Shown here piece after piece: positions 22,491 through 33,924 of a DNA stretch of 64,000 nt. The stretch comes from Scleromitrula shiraiana (taxonomy: Eukaryota; Ascomycota; Leotiomycetes; Helotiales; Sclerotiniaceae): assembly GCA_028455995.1 (NCBI GenBank), contig JABELC010000007.1, positions 682,001 through 746,000 of the forward strand, given 5' to 3'. The notes beneath the pieces are model-generated. The model was not told where the DNA came from. It worked only from the letters and a program-made list of their open reading frames with translations, and made no database searches. Made by a program: the position numbers and the translations under genes. The stretch's first letter is position 1. Each line of letters opens with the position of its first letter.

Positions 22491-23751
22491 ATGTCGTCGC
22501 CCACTCAAGGAGCTATCAACCTCCTCATCTGGACGGTTGTTTTTACTGTTCTCGATGTTTTGTTTGTGCTTCTCCGATTCCTGGCTGCGCGCTTGATTAA
22601 TCGGAGACTGTATGCTGACGATTACCTCATTGTCTTCTCTCTGGTTAGTGCTTTGTTATTCCGTGTAAGCTCGAGATAATGGTAATGTGGATCTGATTAT
22701 TTCCCCAGATAAATACTTTCGCTCTTGGAGCTGTCGTAATTTGGGCTATCTTTAGTAGTGGAATGGGCCATTATACGACCGAATTGACTCCAACACAAGT
22801 TCAAAATGCCCTGAAATTAATTCCAGCCGCTTATGTTACCTGGACGTTAGGAACCACCGCTTTCAAACTTTCAGTTCTCTTCCTGTATATTCGCATCTTC
22901 TCCACGAGTATCAATGCGTTCAGATACTTGTCGTACTGTTTGATGGGTCTAACCGTGGCATATTGCGTATCATTCTTGGCTGTTTTCCTCACGACATGCA
23001 CACCTGATATATCTCAATTGTGGAATCCAAGGCCCGATGGCCATTGTCGCGATCTAAATATCGGCCAGCTAGGATCCGTCAGTACCAACTTGGGACTTGA
23101 CTGCCTTATTCTTATACTGCCCATGCCCTTTTTGTGGAAACTGCAGCTGCGATTGCGTACCAAAATTATGGTAACTATCGTTTTTAGTTTCAGCTTTCTG
23201 TATGCAACCTAACATAGTAACCTACTCCTACTTGCTGGCGCTTGCTAACAATTCCAAGTACCATAGGAATCATGATATGGAGAATTTACGATCTCGTAAC
23301 GAAAGCCAATAAGGACTTCATTCACAACATGCCCACTCTTGCTCTTACAACAACACTAGAGTTGTGGCTGTGCATAATTATTGCATGCATTCCAACTCTA
23401 GCTCCAGTATTTAAGACCTACATAGCACCTATTGTGACAAAGCTTTCAGGATCTCGAAGCTCGGTCGGTTCTCGTTCCAATCCCCTACACGTCGTAACTT
23501 TTGGGAGACTGGGTGGGCCACGCCGAAATGATTACACAACTATGTTTGATGGAAGTCAAGACCGCATTAACGATAATATTGAGGCCGACAGACCGAGCCA
23601 AAGGGAAGATGCGAATGCATATCGGGGGAACGCGCTCACGACAACCCATGTTACCACTGGGTCTCAAACAAATGATGTAGAGCTTGGATCGATTCCGGTC
23701 AACAATGCTATACTTGTTCAACAAGTTATCGATACCAAATCTTCGGAGTAA
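22491..23751 (+). CDS. Rhodopsin-domain (SAT4/Pth11-like) integral membrane protein
   Basis: A seven-helix fungal membrane protein of the family with the Rhodopsin domain (PF20684). Some members are CFEM/Pth11-type receptors, but most are uncharacterised. Exons 22491-22643, 22709-23199 and 23259-23751 give 378 aa. The second intron is 59 nt (GTATGC...GCTAAC...AAG), and this is the only choice I found that keeps the frame: FSFL joins TIGIMIWRIYDL. Helices are visible at residues about 8-30, 43-62, 80-107, 120-145, 158-177, 190-213 and 236-256. Family marks are LYADDYLIVFSL, the LWN...GHCRDLNI loop and IACIPTLAPVF. There is no CFEM cysteine domain. The tail after residue about 270 is hydrophilic and cytoplasmic. 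The ligand is unknown. Confidence 0.85.
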
Positions 23752-24156
23752 TTTTTATGGTGATTCGTGGGGCCAGTGGATATTTGCTTGTTTCTCCGGG
23801 GGGAGGTGGTGGGGGAATTTGTACAAAATATATTTTCTTTGATCTCACACAGCTACTGTTTACCGATGTAATGTTAAATTAGCTTGACCCACAATTTGCA
23901 CTAAAAATCCTTTGTCAGCCATATGTCAAGGGGTGCACTAATCCATTCTAGAACAAATACATAAAATGTTAAATATTGAATATAAAATTATAAAGATTCA
24001 ATGTTTCATACCACGATAGATATGGGGCACCAACATGGGCAAATTTGGAGTATATTGCTTGCGTGAAATTTAGTTTTCAGCACAGGAATGAACAATACTT
24101 AAAGATATCAGAAATCTCTCTTTGAGTTCTCTGACAACTCTCTTAAAACATAAGAA
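23752..24156. other. Intergenic
   Basis: About 400 bp between convergent units, a rhodopsin-domain gene and a P450 relic. Contains a short G-rich run. Nothing else seen. Confidence 0.5.
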
Positions 24157-25795
24157 TTACAGCCATTCCATGTTCGTTTCGCCAAATTCCTTCCAGAAGT
24201 CACCACGAGTTTTGAAAATCAAGTACGGATCCTCATGAGTCACCACAAAACAGTCATACAATTGAAACTCGCCTTGGCGTTTTCTTCCTTCTTCGAAACT
24301 CGGATTCCCTCCTCTAAGTTTACCGAGCTCTCCTATTGCCGGCTCAAATTCAAAGTGCCATAACATCTTAGCCAATGTGAAACTAGTCTCTAGATATGCC
24401 ATTGCTTTTCCCGCACATCCCCTTGGTCCAATTGAAAATGGAGCGAAAGCATTCCGCATGATCTTCAATGTCTCGGCCGGGGAATCTAGCCATCGATCCA
24501 GGTTATACATAAAAGGATTTTGAAAGTATTCTTGATTCTGGTGAACCGAGTACGTATTTATACCGACGATAGTGCCACCTGGGATGGCATGATCATCAAC
24601 TAGAAATGGCATGTCACTTTCTCATTGGTCCTGGGATAATTCTCTCCAAAGAATACCAGGAGACGGTGGGGAGAGACGTAGAGCTTCATCAATACAAGCT
24701 CGAAGATACAGGCAGTTTGATACCCCGGAACCATATATTTCGCTGCCACTGTTAAACTTGGAGCGTATCTCATTGGCAAGTGTCTGGTAACAGTCTGGAT
24801 TTTGTGAAAGATAGAAAAATGTAGCGCTCAGTGCAGTTTTTACGATTTCTTCGCCTATTTTGCCGCACCCATTCAGTAGTGTTTTCATATATGTAGAAAG
24901 TGATACAATTTTACCACTGACCTGCTGATAAGAATAGATTTGCTTCAGATCAAAGGTCACTTTGTCAAAGATCACCACCTGCTGTATTTAGGGCTTCGGC
25001 CACAAATGAAAAGAAAGTCATGCTTAGCATCTCTACTTTGGGACATACGAGAAGTAACCATTGTTTCCATTAAACATAGGTACTTTTCTCGTAGATCTCT
25101 TATTGACCAATTCATTAGGAAGCGAAGTCCAAGCAGCCGAAGTCTCCTGGCGGATGGATAATGTAAGAAAACATTACTACCCAAACTCCCACGATCTAGA
25201 ACGGCAAGTATAAATCGACTTTTCTCCCTGCTTTGAAGTTCTAAGTCATAACCAAAGCTAAGAAGACCTGCAATATTGAGTCCAACTAGTCTGGCTTTCT
25301 GGGTCATATCCACAGGGTTAGCTCTATGGCAATCGCTCAACAGATTTCGAGCAAACATGTTGACTTGCTCTATCATAGTAGGTTTAAATACACGCATGGA
25401 GCGTTCCGTAATGGCTTGTCCGACTAACTGCCGTCTAACTAGATGTAGATGAATATAATTGGCTGTAATAACACTGTACTTAGTAAGACGAGGACCTAAG
25501 GCTATGTAAGATTTGGGTTTCGTTGTCTGGTTGTTTTTGTGGAAATCTATTCCCTCTCCAATTAGAAGAACTTTCGTCTAAGTAAAGCTTGTGAAATTAC
25601 CTCGGAGAGCTGTGGCAGTGCTGAACACAAGCTTATTAGGTCCTTGTCTTACAACAGAGCCTAAATTTGATTAACTTCTGACGACTATCGGTCTTAGCTT
25701 AAAACGCACCATATTTGAGATGGTTACTCCATGTGGTCAAATGGAGACGCTTCTTGAATGAAGAGAAGCCGTTATAGATGTCTGAAAACTAGGCA
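24157..25795 (-). pseudogene. Cytochrome P450, degenerate
   Basis: Reading down the minus strand, P450 pieces appear in order. First a helix-A-like WSNHLKYG block and SVVRQGPNKLVFSTATAL. Then LVRRQLVGQAITERSMRVF (C-helix region) and TMIEQVNMFARNLLSD. Then SFVAEALNTAGGDL before the I helix, then TALSATFFYLSQNPDCYQTL. The K helix is EALRLSPPSPGILWREL, followed by NPFMYNLDRWL and the heme loop FAPFSIGPRGCAGKAMAYLE. Lesions: a frameshift at about 24975-25005; two in-frame TGAs plus another shift in the I-helix region, where the AGxDT motif is gone; and an in-frame TGA after LSQDQ (about 24628-24633). The heme cysteine survives. The N-terminal membrane anchor is missing and the copy ends at an AT-rich tract. 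Introns explain only some breaks, so I call it dead. It looks like a multi-intron class II P450 of secondary metabolism. Confidence 0.85.
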
Positions 25796-25799
25796 ATCG

Positions 25800-26060
25800 A
25801 TGGGCTTGGGTACTTGCTGAATACTAGTACTAGTATTCAAGTTATATAAAAAAGAAACTTTTATAACTTAAACTTCAAATATACTAGTAATCTGGCATGA
25901 TTGATTGATTTATTTAGAGAAAAACAAAATTCTTTTTATATATATTATACTAATATGATCATCGTGTTAAAAATATAAAGCATTTTAGATCATATTTATA
26001 TGATCATTTTAGAATGATTATATAATCAAATGATTATGTGATCATTTGATCTATTTTTTT
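25800..26060. repeat. AT-rich tract with CTAGTA motifs
   Basis: Highly AT-rich DNA with ACTAGTA/TACTAGT motifs, similar in texture to tracts at 47.9, 57 and 61.6 kb. It abuts the truncated 5' end of the P450 relic. It fits a RIP-degraded repeat, but I cannot name an element. Confidence 0.6.
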
Positions 26061-26754
26061 GTGACATTTCTACTATTATATGTCATACTTACTTAAGACA
26101 AAGTGATCGAAACAGTGTAGCTGATTATGATGGAAGATGTCATGATAAAATATCAGTGAACTTCTGGTAACACGAGTAGGTAGGAAGCAGATTATCGAAA
26201 ATTCGAAATCATTTACATAAATGTTGGTAGACCTCGAATATTCCTCCAGATTTAGCAAGATCAAGGCATGCGGAATAATTCATATTTATATGGCGACGAG
26301 ACCAAGTTGTTTTAACTCTAATTCGGGTTCCAGAAAAAGATGCTGCGGAATTACTGAGCCCACTTCTCGCATAGTATTCGCATTTGTGGCGTAGTCAATA
26401 CATGCTGACCTTCTAAATCTGCATGTAATCAAGACATTTATCAGTCGTGATAAACTGTATTGACCCTTGATTTGTAGCTAACATTTGCGGGGTTGGAATC
26501 CACTGTATAAAATCTTGCGTTTACAAACTGTTTGTGCGGCGTAGCTACTTGGAAGCCAGTAATATTCATAAGATAAACATTTTCAGTTCTACTAAAACAT
26601 CTGCGGAATACCGAAACTTGGACCATTCCTCATGAAATCAATTGCTAAAGTAAAGCAATACATTATAATTGAAGTGTGGCCATATCAACCAGCCTATTTC
26701 TCTAAAGCCATTTTTCCAGATTAGCAAGTCTTCTTCTTTCGCCTCTACCTCCAC
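26061..26754. other. Intergenic
   Basis: About 690 bp between the AT-rich tract and the SDR relic. No gene recognised. Confidence 0.4.
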
Positions 26755-27866
26755 ATGGTCAAAATGGTCACCGACTCCACATCTTCTTCCCCAGGTTCAG
26801 ACCAAGTACAACACTACCTGGCCGAATCCAAAGAAAATGCAAGCATCAGCCGATTCCTTTATCGTCAATTGTTCTTGACTCCCAACTTACCACAAAATAT
26901 CAATCTCGAAGGCAAAACCCCCATCGTCACCGGATCCAATACTGGGATTGGCCTAGAAACTTCCCGCCAACTCTTAGATATGGGATTAAGCAAACTTATA
27001 ATTGCTGTGCGCAATGAACCCAACGGTCAACAAGCTTGCGAAGAATTGTTGTCGAGTCATGCCAACAGCACTATTCAGGTTTGGAAATTGGACATGTCAT
27101 CCTATGATTCAATTACCACATTCGTAAAGAGGACTCAAACACTAGATCGTTTGGACATTGCTGTTCTCAACGCTGGAGTTATGAAGCAGACCTACGATAT
27201 TGTTTCATCCACCGGTCATGAAGAAACTATCTAGGTGAACCTTCTATCGACAGCTTTAATAGCCATCTTGCTTCTTCCCATTCTTAAAGTCGAGCAAGGT
27301 CATCTTGTATGGGTTCAATCCGAGATGGCTCCCTGGGCCAAGTTCAATGAGAGAGATAGCATACCTTTGCTTCCAGCTTTTGATAAGTCCGAGAATTTTA
27401 ATTTTCCAGATCGCTATAGTGTCTCTAAGCTACTTGGTCAACTCTTTGTGACTGAATTGGTAAAACGAGTTCCATCATCAGTTGCGATTATTACCATGCC
27501 TACTCCAGGTTGATGTCACAGTACAAGTCTAGGAACCGTCCCTGGATTGCATGTCGGGCAGGCTATTGTGAACCTCTTCAAACGCGTTCTTGGACGTTCA
27601 GTGGCTGTTGGAGCTCGAGCAGTTACCGATGGAGCAGTTCATGGCTCCGATGCGCATGGGCAATATTTACAAGAGTGTAGCATACAAGTGTAAGTGATTC
27701 TTTTCCGAGTTACGAAACTCAACATGCTAATAGAACATCATAAAGAAAAGCGCCTTTCGTTTACAAAGATGAAGATGGTCGTATTGCTCAACTTGTATGG
27801 AGAGAGACGATGGCCGAGTTATCTTTTGCAGGAGTGGAGAATATCCTGCGGAAACTAAGCATATGA
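26755..27866 (+). pseudogene. Short-chain dehydrogenase/reductase with two nonsense codons
   Basis: An otherwise well preserved SDR of the fungal retinol-dehydrogenase-like type. The Rossmann glycine motif VTGSNTGIG, the LDMSSYDSI block, the NAG motif (VLNAGVMKQTY) and the catalytic YSVSK are all present. Two stops break it: TAG at 27232-27234, where the family usually has Gln (a CAG to TAG change would do it), and TGA at 27511-27513 after MPTPG. The reading continues in the same frame past both, through GTVPGLHVGQAIV, to a last short exon (APFVYKDEDGRIAQLVWRE) ending at 27866. No intron removes either stop. The frame is conserved and only point changes are seen, so the loss looks recent. The neighbouring P450 relic suggests a shared, lost pathway. 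Confidence 0.85.
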
Positions 27867-28608
27867 TGGTTGTTGAAATAAGCAATGTGTCGATAATATT
27901 TTGGCCCATATCGAAAGGCACTCATGGAGACTAAAATGTTTTGACATCGTTTAATGGAAAAATATCAACAAAACGTTCTTGCAATTTACCCCACATAGTG
28001 GAGTGTAAAGTCTGTCGATTTCAGATCTGTGCAGCTCTTTTACCGAGCAGTAGGACTAGCGACGCTACTGCCGAATAGTCGGCCTCCACGGCGGTGGTCC
28101 CCGAAGGGCCAAGTGGAGCGTCATAAAAGGTACAAGTAGTAGTAGTAGTAGTAGCAACCATCGAACATTCCTCTCGCTTACGCTCGAGGAAGCTTGATGG
28201 TTTAAAGGATGACGGGAAAAGTCCATTATGAGTCTGGCACTCGGGTACATCTTGGAACACGTAAGTCGGTGATGAACACAAAACATCCATGTTTATAAAG
28301 CATCGATCATTTATGAAATTTCTTCCAGTTTGCGAACTTTAATGTTATCTACGACACCTTTAGACATTGCCCCCTTACTTTAGTACCCTGCGTTCGCCAC
28401 AACTAGCGTTTAGAAACAACTTGCCGCTTTCAACATCTAAACAACCTCAAAAAAATCACGACAACACTTTCTCTTGTCTACTAAGTACAATATCGAACTT
28501 CAACATGATTTGTAATCAAACCTCTTTGATCTCATCATATGTATGGATATTGGTCGTCTGTTACACCTGTGTAGATGTCCTGGTCTATCTATATTCCTGT
28601 TGAACTCC
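27867..28608. other. Intergenic with GTA microsatellite
   Basis: About 740 bp between the SDR relic and the 3' end of the UbiA gene. The two minus-strand ORFs here run through the microsatellite and look like nothing known. Confidence 0.5.
28134..28155. repeat. (AGT)n microsatellite
   Basis: Seven AGT units in non-coding DNA. Confidence 0.85.
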
Positions 28609-29514
28609 TCAAGATCTCGTTATCAAAACCGGCAATGCGTAGAGTGAAGCATGCCAAAAGCACCAAAGTCTCCATGTTCGAGCATCCCCTTTTGGAGAGC
28701 GAATGAAAAGCACGCGCGTTGCTACAACAATAGCACCTATCGCAGTGACCGAAATAGCTATCGGTCCCAGACCCCAGAAATACTCGCAAACAAACGACCA
28801 GAAGCATACGAAGAAAGCTATAGACACTCGAGAAAATCTTTCCCCGAGGAAGAGAGCGATTGTTTTCCGGCCACGAATTCGATCACCCTTCTGATCCTTG
28901 AGATCCTGTACTTGCATTGTTGTTAGGATCACACCACTCGCAATGGCAGTCCAGACAATGCCGAGTACGTTCATAGAACAATTGGGGCCAACCGCAACCG
29001 TCAGCGAACCGTTATTGAAGCACCCGTATGCAACAGCGATAGTTATCTCTCGTATAAACGCCTCATCACCACCACCGAGGTCATTATAAAACCATGTAAG
29101 TATGTGTATAAGTACACCTTGTTGCCATGCACCGAGAACATAGTTGAGCACCAGAACTGCAGGAATGACAATCAACATGAGACGCCGTGTCTGCTCGGAA
29201 GTGATCTTGCCCTGTGGGATTGGCCGCCAGGGCTTATTGATACGATCTTCGGATACTGAGATCGGAGAACGCTGGTTGGCAAGGTCGAAAACTAGCAGAT
29301 TTCCAACATTGAAAGCTAGAACCCAAGGAAGACGTTGTAGAATCTGCGTTGCATGAAGACTTGTTGTGGTCTTATTGTCGACCAAGATCGATGAAGCGAA
29401 AGCACCAAAAACCCCGAATGCAGTATTGGGGACTGCAAATGTGGCAAAGTCGCTCTCTATGAAATCCCAATTCATACGTAGGAAAGATAACGTTTTCTTT
29501 ATGAGTCGCGGCAT
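28609..29514 (-). CDS. UbiA-superfamily membrane prenyltransferase/terpene cyclase (Fma-TC-like)
   Basis: A polytopic membrane protein of 301 aa, single exon. Members bind prenyl diphosphates through two Asp-rich motifs and Mg2+. They either transfer prenyl groups or, as in Fma-TC of fumagillin synthesis, cyclise them. The first motif is NLLVFDLANQRSP...SEDRINKPWRP, residues 72-98, and the second is QDLKDQKGDRIRGR, residues 203-216; both are intact. Hydrophobic helices fill the rest (about 22-45, 112-130, 152-175, 183-200, 226-244, 250-270, 281-297). The EDRINKPWRP form is typical of the fungal clade that includes Fma-TC-like enzymes, by my recollection. The ATG at 29514 fits the family's short hydrophilic start. 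Its neighbours are an SDR relic, a P450 relic, an intact SDR and an intact P450, which fits terpenoid metabolism. Confidence 0.85.
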   Translation of the reverse strand: MPRLIKKTLSFLRMNWDFIESDFATFAVPNTAFGVFGAFASSILVDNKTTTSLHATQILQRLPWVLAFNVGNLLVFDLANQRSPISVSEDRINKPWRPIPQGKITSEQTRRLMLIVIPAVLVLNYVLGAWQQGVLIHILTWFYNDLGGGDEAFIREITIAVAYGCFNNGSLTVAVGPNCSMNVLGIVWTAIASGVILTTMQVQDLKDQKGDRIRGRKTIALFLGERFSRVSIAFFVCFWSFVCEYFWGLGPIAISVTAIGAIVVATRVLFIRSPKGDARTWRLWCFWHASLYALPVLITRS

Positions 29515-31603
29515 GTTCTCACTAACTAGTGGTCTTTTGATGAATAACAGTTATGATGGTTTTGTGATGCTGCTAGAACTGATTCAATGACAGTTTTCTA
29601 AAATTACTTTGAATATCAATATCGTGAAGTGCCATGAGTCTTTCTTATCAGGCTGGTGATCTTATAGATTTCAGTATTCGTCGCTCAAAGCATTTTCAGG
29701 ATAAGGTCGAGAATTTTACATTAGGGGTTGAGAAATAAAATGAGATTATTGGCTAGATAGTTGTTGTGGCCTGGTTTTGGGTCTGAGGTAAGATTTTCTT
29801 CTTCATTAATGAGCTGTGACTATTATAGTATGGTATGATTTGTTAAATGATTGTGGTTCCTCAATCTAGAGTGCCGAGAACACTTTACGATCCTATGTTT
29901 TATGGATACCACGAAAGGTTTCTAGATTCTCAGGCTGTAAAATACCAAGTAAGCATGCTTAAAACTTCAAATCATAAACAACTATCATCCGAATTAGTTA
30001 CTTTTTTCTCTCATCTCTACGCCATGTCGTCACACTCAGTGTCTTCACGTAATATTTAGTCTCCGGATTTCAGCCTTATTCATGCTAACTATTTAGAAAC
30101 TTCGTTCATTGATCACTTAACCTAGTCGACATCACTATAAGTGAGACATAGGACTTACTGCTGTTTTTTATAAAGATCCACAGCCCAGGAGTTGTACAAC
30201 GCCACTTTCGATTCCCCCGTAGATGAATTCCTACAGATAACTACTTTGATGGTACAAATTTAGATATAACCATGTCATAAATCATGTGGAAAAGCTAATG
30301 TAATCTTGATATATATATACGACGATGCAGATAGCAATATCGAGTTATGCATATATAACCCCAAATTCAATACGTATACACCATTCAATAGATATTATAC
30401 CTTGAAATATAGGTGGAAAGTGTCCCTTGAAGACGGAGGTCGATTCCGTTCAAGAGTGTGATGACGAGAAGAAATACAGCCAGTAGAAAGATCCAAAAGA
30501 CAGGACTGAAGGGAGCTAAAACACTTTCTAAGATTTGCAGGGAAGGAAAACATGCAGTCTCAGCTATAGATCTGCGTAGGTTCATCTGTATAACAATGCA
30601 TAGAGAAGCTCGGTACCAAGTCTTAAAGTCCGTTAAAACTTGTCAAACTCGTCAACTTAGATGGGGGCGGTCTCTTCCCCGAGCATCCGAAAGGTCCTAC
30701 TGTATATCCCAAAAGTCTTCTGAATTGATAGTTTCACAACATATGCAGAATGGTAAAATATTCCACTTTGCCATATCTAACCATGCATGATACGCTCCAG
30801 GATCAGGGGATAAAGGAAACTAATCAATCTTCCGAAATGCCACTCATACGTCCGTTCTTGGCCAAACCGGTAGTCAGCTGGTGCAGTGGGGTAAATTATT
30901 GGGTAAGCTCGACGTAAGCAACCACTAGAACCATGACGCAAATGGGGTTTTCTTGGTGCATGGCCAAGCTTCATATATCAGCCTGGAGTTGGGGTCTAGT
31001 GGGTAACTTCCATTCAGTTAATAAGCACTACCTGTGTGTAGAATGGATCTTAATTGACCTTGTAGATTTGATCCTGATACGTTAACAAACACCAGATGAT
31101 ACCAGATTTCACACGTAAGCCACAAGTAAAGCACTACCTACGCCTCTGGCGCGCCTCAGGTGGCTAACTTCTGATGCACGGACTCTTGATATCTCTTATA
31201 GCCGAGTTTATGCGGTAATATGTAAGTAAGCTTGTAGGGATATCTACCACCAGGTACTGTAAAGTCCCCAAGTATCGGTACTTGCGGTAACACTGCATAA
31301 TACTGCATTATCATGCATGACAGTAACACAAAGAAAAGTGATGGAAGTCGCAGAAAGTGATACAAAACGCCCGAATTCTATGTTTACGAGACACTTGTAA
31401 TTTATTGGGCGCGATGAGTGAATACCTTCCTTCCCCACCTTTGAAAGCCACAGAAAATATGAAGGAAGGAACTAGCTATAAACTTCAGATTGGTACCTCC
31501 TACCTACCAGCAACGTGAAATCCCCATCTTGGTTTTATCATCTATTTCACGTACATTTCAACCCCTAATATCAGCACCGTTTAAAGCTCTAAAATCTTGC
31601 GAG
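29515..31603. other. Intergenic
   Basis: About 2.1 kb. A 66-codon minus-strand ORF at 30385-30585 encodes one hydrophobic helix (PVFWIFLLAVFLLVITLL), but I have no other support for it. The rest has no recognisable gene. It includes the promoters of the divergent UbiA and SDR genes. Confidence 0.45.
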
Positions 31604-32952
31604 ATGCAACCACCATTCCCCTGTCCAACTACCACATGGCACAATGATACTTACGAGAGCATTTCACCCTCGCGTCCGGAACTAAGCGTCGCTGGCAAGA
31701 CTATCGTTATTATCGGAGGAGTAAGTATATTCCACCATTCAGAATCAATACACCTTCGACTCCTTCCAACATTCATTGTTGTTATCTTTCATCGTTCAGA
31801 TAGGTTTGGTCTCAAAGTAGAGCAAGCATACATTCCAGAACTAGCTAGTAGCAAGAGAGAATAAAGTTTACAGTTATGATCAAATGCTAATCAGTTGACC
31901 TTCAAGGGAAGCGGTATCGGACGAGAAACAGCCTTGACATTTGCCACTGCTGGAGCTACTCATATCGCTCTCTTAGGGCGAACAGAGACTACGCTTAGAG
32001 AGACGGCAGCATCTATCCCATCCGTGGGCAAAACCTCATGCTCAGTTCATGTCGCAGATTTGACCAAAGCTGAGACCTTGGAAGTGAGCATAATCTCCTT
32101 GAACTTCTGCATCCTGATACCAGACTTCATTCTGCTATTTCGTCTTCGATATTATCCCTAACTTTTAATATGTCTTGCTTTCCCTCTTAAACAACCAATA
32201 ATATTCTAATACCCTGATAGGATGTAGCTGCTGCAATTGGCAAGTGGAATGTACTCATATTGTGTTCCGGCTACTGTTCAGCACCATCGAAGATCTCAAG
32301 CTCAGAAGGAGCAGAGTGGTGGAAAAGCTTCGAGGTGCGTATCATCATTTCTTGTTTGATCATCCATGCTTCTACATACACTAACACACTTACCCTGATA
32401 GACAAACGTTCAAGGAACTTTCCTAGCAACAAAAGCCTTCCTGCCAACCGCCGCTCCATCACAAGCCGCTATACTCGGTATCGTTAGTGATACTTCACTT
32501 GTTCCTACTGCATACTTACCAGGACTTTCATCCTACATTTCATCGAAACTTGCACAGGCCAAGATCTTTGAGTTTATCGCTGCAGAGAATCCTAATATTT
32601 TCGTCGCAACCATGCATCCTGGAATGGTTGAGACGGATACATTTTTTGCATCAGGAGCTACGCCAGAGAAATTGCCCATGAGTAAAGGTATGACTATCCA
32701 TAAATTCTTTTTCGTTACCAATATATTTCACTTTTGTGTTACATCTTGTAAGGTATTTACTAACAATTCATAATACATTCAGTTCAACTTCCGGCTCATT
32801 TTCTTTTATGGATGGCAAGTCCCGAAGCAGAATTCTTGAGAGGTCGCTGTACTTGGGCAAATTGGGATGTAGATGAGCTCAAAGCTCAAAAGTCCATGAT
32901 TCTCGAGGGACTCTTCATGACAGCTGGTTTCAAGGGATTGCCAAAGGCATGA
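31604..32952 (+). CDS. Short-chain dehydrogenase/reductase, intact
   Basis: An NAD(P)-dependent oxidoreductase of the classical SDR family, 287 aa from five exons: 31604-31720, 31907-32083, 32221-32334, 32402-32687 and 32783-32952. All junctions keep frame. The cofactor loop GGGSGIGRE spans the first intron, which confirms that splice. The usual NAG is replaced by LCSGY, the structural TNVQG Asn is present (about residue 138), and the catalytic pair is in SSYISSKLA (Tyr181, Lys185). TMHPGMVETDTF matches the family's PG motif after the active site. Substrate unknown. It lies between the UbiA-type gene and a P450, which suggests a tailoring role, but shared regulation is not shown. Confidence 0.88.
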
Positions 32953-33924
32953 GTTAATGTGACCATAACAGTTGTCTGCTGCTTCGTTGATTTTCCATTT
33001 CGACTCTAGTTTAATAGCATGATATTATGAATTGAGCCTTTTTTGTGGCTATAACGTTTAAGTCTAGACTATGCATACCAGTAGCCAACGCGGGGAGGTC
33101 TTGCCCCTGAAAGTTAGGTTCCTAAACATTTGAGACAATGCTATACGTCGTAAAATTCTCGATGGACAAGCAAACAAACGTCACGCATCCAAACTATGAT
33201 GTGACACCGAACACCCCCTAGACCCGCGTGGATCATCTAACTGAGAACCAGATGTGCAACTCGAACCGCCCAGCTACCCGTTCTTGGTACGAGCAAGTAG
33301 GAGCGCCACAAAAAACCTCCATAAGCTGACTTTATGGATCCATCCACGATGAATCAGCTAGAGCTGTGTGGCGCTCGGTTCGGCACTGTGCTCCTCTTCC
33401 TTTTAATTAAAGATTATGTCGAATGATATGATATGATATATGATATTAGCCTTACGGTAGGGAATAGTCTACTTTCATGAAGCGTTGTAGGGCGAGATAA
33501 ATGTTCAGGTGTGTCAACACATACTAGACTATTCATCTTTGCTCCTTGGATTTAGATGGAAACAGGGTTGTTGGCATAAACAGTGGTGGAATCGTGATGC
33601 AATTCCTATATCCGGGAATCGGAATCATGATGGGTGTCTTGTGGGATTTTCCCTCCCTCTCCTCTCAGCTGGATAGTCGGTCGGTGGGTCAGTCATCTCT
33701 TGTCTTCCTCATCTGTTATCTTCCATTCGCTTTCAGTACAACCATCCCATCATCGATACATCATCTCCACTCTTCTTCACGTTAAGTATCTCGCGTTGTT
33801 TCCCTCAAATCTCCAACAAGCACGTCAAGAATCCATCATCTTTCTCCCATCATATTTCCCAACAAGAACATCAAGAAACCATCTATCTCCTCTCCTATCA
33901 TATCCCCCACAAATCAAACTGATC
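32953..33924. other. Intergenic, promoter of the P450 gene
   Basis: About 970 bp. There is a short ATGATATGATAT repeat at about 33424-33445 and a pyrimidine-rich stretch (about 33640-33920) just before the P450 start, typical of fungal promoters and 5' UTRs. An in-frame extension of the P450 upstream to 33634 has no support. Confidence 0.5.

Noticed and set aside
24157..25397. Functional P450 with introns at each break
   Set aside because: At least one TGA (after LSQDQ) lies in continuous coding sequence without splice signals, and the I-helix region contains further stops.
26755..27513. Two adjacent short SDR genes
   Set aside because: The second reading has no start of its own and continues the same domain in the same frame, so it is one gene with stop codons.
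33634..33924. N-terminal extension of the P450
   Set aside because: The extension is Ser/His/Pro-rich 5' UTR-like sequence; the ATG at 33925 gives a normal membrane-anchor start.
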